From positions 1-9,801 of the forward strand of contig JAKFVZ010000317.1 in the NCBI GenBank assembly GCA_021732965.1: a stretch of 9,801 bases of DNA. The letters are read 5' to 3'. Below the pieces are notes generated by a model. It was not told the origin of the DNA and made no database searches. It saw nothing but the letters and a program-made list of their open reading frames with translations. The translations under genes were made by a program, and so were the position numbers. This DNA comes from Reyranella sp. (lineage in GTDB: Bacteria; Pseudomonadota; Alphaproteobacteria; Reyranellales; Reyranellaceae). This document shows, piece by piece, positions 5,823 through 9,801 of the stretch (positions within the stretch are counted from its first letter, which is position 1; each line of letters begins with the position of its first letter).

Positions 5823-7916
5823 TTACGGCGCGGCGTGGCCGCGCCGGACCCACTCCTGCACCAGGAAGCGAACATCGAAGATCGGCTTGCTGTCGTAGCC
5901 GCGGCCGGCCCAGCAGAGCTGGCGTTGCTCGAGCTTGCGATCGGCGACCAGCCGGATGCCGTCCTCCAGCGCCCCACGCCGCGCCAGGGAGACCGCCAAC
6001 ATGCCCTGCAATGTGTCGCGCAGGCACGCGGTGTCCTTTGCCGACAGTTGAGCGACTTCGCGGGGTAGCTGGCGCATCGCGGCTTCGATCTCGGTCGACT
6101 TCCCGTCCCACGCAAGCGCATCGACGATCTCCACCAGGCGCCGCGACGCTTCGAGTGCATCCGCGCCCTTGCGCAGACCCACGAGCGTCGAAACATCCGT
6201 GTCGTCGCCCAGCTCACGCAACAGCATGACCCCGACGAAGATGTCCGAGACGCCGAACGCTCCGGCTCCGCCGGCGACGAATGCCCTGAGCATGCTCTTC
6301 GCCTTGTCGGTCTGCCCCTGCATGAGCAGCAGGCGAAGTGCCGCCAGATCCTTCGCCGGGAACACCCCGAGATAGGCGTCGAGGGAGGCGATGGCGCGCG
6401 GCCGCAGACCCGCATTCTCCTGCGCCTCGATCAGAGGCACGATGCGCGAGCCGTCGAATTCGACCGCAGCCGGGTCCGACTCGGTCAGCGCCTGGGCGTC
6501 GGCGGTCTTGCCTTCCAGCACCAGCGCCAAGAGTTGAAGACGGCCGAGAAGCTTGGGATTCATCCGCTCGACGCTCTGCCGCTCCGCTTCCGAAAGGTCT
6601 CCGATGCGTCGTGCCAGCCCTGAATGCGGATACGAGGCCAGAAAGCCAATCGCCCAATCCAGACCGAGAGCCTTCGCGGCGACCTCGTCGATGGCCCCGC
6701 CAGCCGCAACGCGGGCCAGGATCAGGGACTGCCGGGTCCAGTGCCACGCGAGGACGGGCCCGATCCCGCGGCGCGCGGCATCGCCCTCGGTGTCGGCGGC
6801 GAGAATCGCGGCATTGGTGAGATCGATGCCGTTCTCGCGGGCGCTCTTGTCGAAGATGGCGATCAACTGGTCGATCAGCTCGACGGAGTGGTCGCCTCCA
6901 CCGGCGCCGGCGACCGACTCGGCAAGCGCCACCAGGTAGGGGCGCCCCGGCGTCGTGCCGGAGGGCTCGGCCGTCAACTTGAAGGCCGACTGCCAGTAGA
7001 TGCTGCGCTCCTGCCAGCGCCGCGCGAAGTCGCGACCGACGGTCCAGTCGCAATCGCCGTAGTCCGTCGAGACCCGGCGCTCGGGCGAGAACTGGCGCGG
7101 CTCGACGGCCTCGATCACCTTGCGGGCGAGACGCTCGACCTCGTCGCTGTCGCCGCGGCGGCTTGCGGCGACCGCAAGCCGTATCAGGATCTCAGGCCCG
7201 GCGGGCGCGCGACGGGTCGTCTGCGTCATGGTGCGGTTCGCCCGCTGCTCGGCCTCGGCGGTGGCACCGAGGTCGGCCAGGCGTGGACCGATCGTGTAGT
7301 CGAGTTCGGGCTCCGTGAGACGGACCGCCACCTGCCGGGCGAGCGACCTGTAGCCGTGCTGGCACAGGAGGCTGATGCCCAGGCCGCGATTGACGATGCC
7401 CGCGGTCTCGCCGACGCCCGGCTGCATCGATTGGAAGAACCAGGTCATCGCGTCGGGATCGTTGGCGCGCATGAGCTGCCAGAAATACTGCTGGTTGACG
7501 CCCTCGCCCGAAGACAGGCCGGAATATTGCCGGTCGACCAGGAAGATGCGCTGCAGGTCGTCGCGTTCCTCCGCCAGCGATTTCACGACGTTCAGCCCGC
7601 CCTCGATCACCTCGCGATCGCCCGACACGGGCTTGTCGCCCAGCGTTTCGTCGATCGCTCTCAGCCTGTCCGCCGCCTCGTACTGGCGACGGTTCGAGGG
7701 GAGCGACAGGAGCGCGAGATAACCCTCGATCTGCTGACGCCGCTTCAGGTCGGCGTTCGACTCATGCCGGGCCTTGTCGAGATGCGCGTCGACCAGTTCG
7801 ATCGCCCGCCCAAGCGTCGTCCGCTCCGCCGGCGCCTGAGCGTGACCGACCGACGCGGCGCCGGGTATCGCCAGGGCCACGGCCAAAGCAGACTTGATCC
7901 AAAACCTAGATTTCAT
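5823..7916 (-). CDS. Large predicted periplasmic alpha-helical repeat-like protein, function unknown (697 aa)
   Basis: I do not recognise a specific family. From the ATG at 7916 the protein starts MKSRFWIKSALAVALAIPG and continues to a signal peptidase I-like site GHAQA|PAER near residue 28. Export to the periplasm is therefore likely, with no other membrane segment evident. The rest is almost entirely amphipathic helices rich in Ala, Leu, Arg, Glu and Asp. Segments such as PEILIRLAVAASRRGDSDEV and DLAALRLLLMQGQTDKAKSM resemble TPR/Sel1-type helical hairpins, though no regular repeat length is obvious by eye. Four cysteines (about residues 185, 289, 631 and 668) could form disulfides. No catalytic motif is seen. 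The in-frame TTG at 7985 would add 23 residues before the signal peptide, so ATG 7916 is preferred, but no good Shine-Dalgarno precedes it. It is divergent from the molybdenum hydroxylase gene, possibly by chance. Confidence 0.85.
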   Translation of the reverse strand: MKSRFWIKSALAVALAIPGAASVGHAQAPAERTTLGRAIELVDAHLDKARHESNADLKRRQQIEGYLALLSLPSNRRQYEAADRLRAIDETLGDKPVSGDREVIEGGLNVVKSLAEERDDLQRIFLVDRQYSGLSSGEGVNQQYFWQLMRANDPDAMTWFFQSMQPGVGETAGIVNRGLGISLLCQHGYRSLARQVAVRLTEPELDYTIGPRLADLGATAEAEQRANRTMTQTTRRAPAGPEILIRLAVAASRRGDSDEVERLARKVIEAVEPRQFSPERRVSTDYGDCDWTVGRDFARRWQERSIYWQSAFKLTAEPSGTTPGRPYLVALAESVAGAGGGDHSVELIDQLIAIFDKSARENGIDLTNAAILAADTEGDAARRGIGPVLAWHWTRQSLILARVAAGGAIDEVAAKALGLDWAIGFLASYPHSGLARRIGDLSEAERQSVERMNPKLLGRLQLLALVLEGKTADAQALTESDPAAVEFDGSRIVPLIEAQENAGLRPRAIASLDAYLGVFPAKDLAALRLLLMQGQTDKAKSMLRAFVAGGAGAFGVSDIFVGVMLLRELGDDTDVSTLVGLRKGADALEASRRLVEIVDALAWDGKSTEIEAAMRQLPREVAQLSAKDTACLRDTLQGMLAVSLARRGALEDGIRLVADRKLEQRQLCWAGRGYDSKPIFDVRFLVQEWVRRGHAAP
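5826..5846. terminator. GC-rich perfect hairpin after the aldolase stop; possible terminator
   Basis: CGGCGCGGC (5826-5834) pairs perfectly with GCCGCGCCG (5838-5846) around a 3-nt loop. The stem starts 17 nt after the aldolase stop and overlaps the last codons of the convergent periplasmic-protein gene. No T run follows on the + strand. It could end or stabilise the aldolase transcript, or it could reflect GC-rich Arg/Gly/Ala codons. Confidence 0.4.
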
Positions 7917-8043
7917 CGTCGATGATGGTTGCCAGAACCGGTGTATAACGCTCCCTAACGAACGACTGAGAGCATTTGGTGGCAAAGACTACAACAAGCC
8001 GTCCCCTCGGGCACCGCGCGCCCATTTTGCCTGCGTTGGCCCG
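7917..8043. promoter_or_regulatory. Divergent intergenic region, largest gap in the window
   Basis: This 127-bp spacer separates the divergent periplasmic-protein and molybdenum hydroxylase genes, so promoters for both are expected here. It is locally less GC-rich around 7900-8000. A TATAAC at 7944-7949 lies only 9 nt after TTGCCA at 7929-7934, too close for a sigma-70 pair, and the reverse strand has TTATAC at the same place without a clear -35. A 4-bp GGGC/GCCC stem lies near 8009-8023. I cannot assign a promoter or operator, and neither gene has a convincing Shine-Dalgarno. Confidence 0.35.
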
Positions 8044-9801
8044 ATGAGCACCCCGCTCAAGCTCGGCCAATCGATCACACGCCGTGAAGATCGACGCTTC
8101 CTGACGGGGCAAGGGCGATATGCCGCCAACACAGCGCCCGCCCAGGCCCTGAATGTCCTGTTCCTGCGCTCACCGCATGCGCATGCCCATATCGCAGGCA
8201 TCGACAAGGATCCCGCACTGGCCCTTCCGGGCGTCGCCGCAATCTTCACGGCCACTGATCTCGTGGCCGACAAGGTGGGGCACCTGCCGGCCATCAGCGA
8301 GCTCAAGGACGAGGCCGGGAACCGCCACCGTGAGCCCGCCCACCTTCCCATGCCGGTCGGCAAGGTCCGGCATGTCGGTGACATCGTGGCCATGATCGTG
8401 GCCGAAACGCTGGAACAGGCACGCGACGCCGCGGAGGCCCTCGCCATCGACTATGAGGTCCTGCCCGCGGTCGTCACCGCCGCACAGGCGCTCGCGCCCG
8501 GTGCGCCGCTGGTCCACGAGGACGTTCCGGGCAATCTCATGTGCCGCTGGGGCAAGGGCGATCGGGCCGCAACGGAGTCTGCCTTCGAGCGTGCCGCCCA
8601 TATCTCGACGCTCTCCATTCGCTCGCCGCGCCAGATCGTGCACTACATGGAAACGCGCGCGGCCTGGTCGAGCCATGAAGCCGCGGACGATCTCGTGACC
8701 GTGACCCTCTCCTCCCAGGGCGTGCAGATCCCGCATCGCCTGATGTGCGAGCGCGTTCTCGATCTTCCGAAAGACAAGCTCCGCCTCATCACGGAAGACG
8801 TGGGTGGCGGGTTCGGCCCCAAGTATCCGATCTCGGCGGAATCGACCCTGATCGCGTGGGCCACGCGGAAGCTCCGTCGCGGCCTGCGCTGGAGCTGCGA
8901 GCGCGCAGAGCTTTCCCAGAGCGACAGTCATGCGCGCGACCTCGTCGCCACGGCGGATCTGGCGCTGGACGTCGAGGGGCGCTTCCTCGGCCTGCGCGTG
9001 AAGGCCGAGGCCAACTACGGTGCCTATGTCTCGATGTTCGCGCCGACCATTCCCACCACGGGACTCGCGAAGGTCATTTCCGGCCTCTATCGCATTCCCG
9101 CGATCCGCGTCGATTTCGACTGCGTGTTCACCAACACCGTGCCCGTCGATGCCATCCGCGGCGCCGGCAAGCCGGAGGCGTTGTTTCTGCTGGAGCGACT
9201 CGTCGACCTCGCCGCACACGAGACCGGCCGCACCCCCGTCGAACTGAGGCGCATCAACCTGTTGCGCGCCGACGAGATGCCCTACGCGGCCGCGAGCGGC
9301 TACACCTACGATGCCGCCGATTGCACCCGGCTGTTCGAGACCGCGCTCGCGACCGCCGATGAGCCGGGCTTCGCGGCCCGGCGCGCCACGAGCGAAGCGG
9401 CGGGAAAACATCGAGGGCTGGGCCTGTCCTGTCACCTGCACGGCACCGGCGGCATCGCCGACGAGCATGTCGTGGTCAATGTCGAGGCGGATCGCCTCGT
9501 CGCGCGCGTGGGCACGCAGAGTCAGGGTCAGGGCCACGAGACCGTCTTTGGGCAGATCCTGTCCGCGGCACTCGGCGTTCCGGTCGAACGCATCGAGATC
9601 AAACAGGGAGATACGCGCAGCATCCCGCACGGCGGCGGGACCGGCGGCTCGTCCTCGACCATCATCAGCGGCACGACCCTGAAGCGCGCGGCCGACGTGG
9701 TGATCGAGCGCGGTCGCGATCTCGCCGCCGAAAGACTGGAGACATCGGCGGCCGACATCGCCTATCGCGATGGCGCCTTCGAGGTCGTGGGCACCGACCG
9801 G
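8044..9801 (+). CDS. Xanthine dehydrogenase/CoxL-family molybdopterin-binding large subunit, 3'-partial
   Basis: Large molybdenum-cofactor subunit of a three-part molybdenum hydroxylase (xanthine, aldehyde or CO dehydrogenase family), which oxidises its substrate with water-derived oxygen. The frame stays open to the window end, giving 586 codons of an expected 770-800. The N-terminus MSTPLKLGQSITRREDRRFL and RSPHAHAHI (residues 42-50) mark the a/b hammerhead domain. GGGFGPK (about 254-260) and AIRGAGKPEA (370-379) lie in the first cofactor domain, and GQGHE (495-499) and GGGTGGSSS (530-538) in the second. The CO dehydrogenase active-site loop (AYxCSFR) is absent, so this is not a form I CoxL. 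The usual AYRGAGRPE reads AIRGAGKPE. The catalytic glutamate near the C-terminus lies beyond the window. FeS and FAD subunits are not upstream and may follow downstream. ATG 8044 is chosen by family fit; no Shine-Dalgarno is clear. Confidence 0.95.
   Translation, partial: MSTPLKLGQSITRREDRRFLTGQGRYAANTAPAQALNVLFLRSPHAHAHIAGIDKDPALALPGVAAIFTATDLVADKVGHLPAISELKDEAGNRHREPAHLPMPVGKVRHVGDIVAMIVAETLEQARDAAEALAIDYEVLPAVVTAAQALAPGAPLVHEDVPGNLMCRWGKGDRAATESAFERAAHISTLSIRSPRQIVHYMETRAAWSSHEAADDLVTVTLSSQGVQIPHRLMCERVLDLPKDKLRLITEDVGGGFGPKYPISAESTLIAWATRKLRRGLRWSCERAELSQSDSHARDLVATADLALDVEGRFLGLRVKAEANYGAYVSMFAPTIPTTGLAKVISGLYRIPAIRVDFDCVFTNTVPVDAIRGAGKPEALFLLERLVDLAAHETGRTPVELRRINLLRADEMPYAAASGYTYDAADCTRLFETALATADEPGFAARRATSEAAGKHRGLGLSCHLHGTGGIADEHVVVNVEADRLVARVGTQSQGQGHETVFGQILSAALGVPVERIEIKQGDTRSIPHGGGTGGSSSTIISGTTLKRAADVVIERGRDLAAERLETSAADIAYRDGAFEVVGTDR

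Noticed and set aside
4753..6111. A 452-codon minus-strand open frame across the aldolase gene and the end of the periplasmic-protein gene
   Set aside because: It overlaps a well-supported PLP enzyme gene and is rich in Arg, Gly, Val and His with no domain.
6624..7925. A 433-codon open frame on the + strand opposite the periplasmic-protein gene
   Set aside because: No family-like sequence; the minus-strand frame has a proper signal peptide and balanced composition, so this is an antisense shadow.
7929..7949. TTGCCA and TATAAC as a sigma-70 promoter for the molybdenum hydroxylase gene
   Set aside because: Only 9 nt separate the two hexamers, far short of the 16-18 nt needed.
8170..9630. A 486-codon open frame on the minus strand opposite the molybdenum hydroxylase gene
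   Set aside because: Its translation is low-complexity Arg/Ala/Gly/His-rich with no recognisable motif, while the + strand frame has full family signatures. It is a by-product of GC-rich codon use.
8044..9801. Assignment as a form I CO dehydrogenase large subunit (coxL)
   Set aside because: The AYxCSFR active-site loop is missing; the equivalent segment reads AIRGAGKPE, which belongs to other molybdenum hydroxylases.
1..9801. Mobile element, CRISPR array, tRNA or rRNA gene, or defence system
   Set aside because: No transposase or integrase motif, no spaced direct repeats, no RNA-gene signature and no defence-type domain was seen on either strand.

Overview
The window looks like chromosomal DNA of a GC-rich proteobacterium, most likely an alphaproteobacterium of the Rhizobiales/Reyranella/Rhodospirillales kind. 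That placement is my inference. It rests on heavy G/C use at third codon positions, on long spurious open frames opposite most genes, and on the mix of a P450, SCP2-type thiolase, crotonase-fold enzyme, zinc-free quinone oxidoreductase and CoxL-like molybdenum hydroxylase. Coding density is very high. I see eight genes, no gap longer than about 130 bp, and no RNA gene, insertion sequence, CRISPR array or phage gene.

Left block (1-3442, + strand): a cytochrome P450 whose N-terminus lies just outside the window, an SCP2/SCP-x-type thiolase and a zinc-free quinone oxidoreductase-like MDR protein. They are separated by only 12-13 nt and probably form one operon. Together they look like a catabolic module in which the P450 oxidises a hydrophobic substrate, the reductase acts on an enone- or quinone-like intermediate, and the thiolase cleaves a CoA thioester. 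The substrate cannot be read from the sequence.

Middle block (3447-4710, - strand): a crotonase-fold enoyl-CoA hydratase/isomerase-like protein followed by a small secreted protein of unknown function. The secreted protein converges on the MDR gene with only 4 nt between the stop codons. A 9-bp stem spans this junction. The crotonase gene is divergent from a PLP-dependent threonine aldolase/beta-eliminating lyase-family gene (4765-5808, + strand).

Right block: a 697-aa predicted periplasmic, alpha-helical repeat-like protein of unknown function (5823-7916, - strand) converges on the aldolase gene, with a strong GC hairpin at the junction. It is divergent from a molybdopterin-binding large subunit of the xanthine dehydrogenase/CoxL family (8044 to the window end, + strand), which is cut off at the right edge before its catalytic C-terminal part.

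I found no clear evidence of an undescribed multi-gene system. The points most worth a second look are replaced catalytic or motif residues in the crotonase, the aldolase and the molybdenum hydroxylase, the SCP2-type thiolase without its usual small partner in view, the large uncharacterised periplasmic protein, and the hairpins at both convergent junctions.
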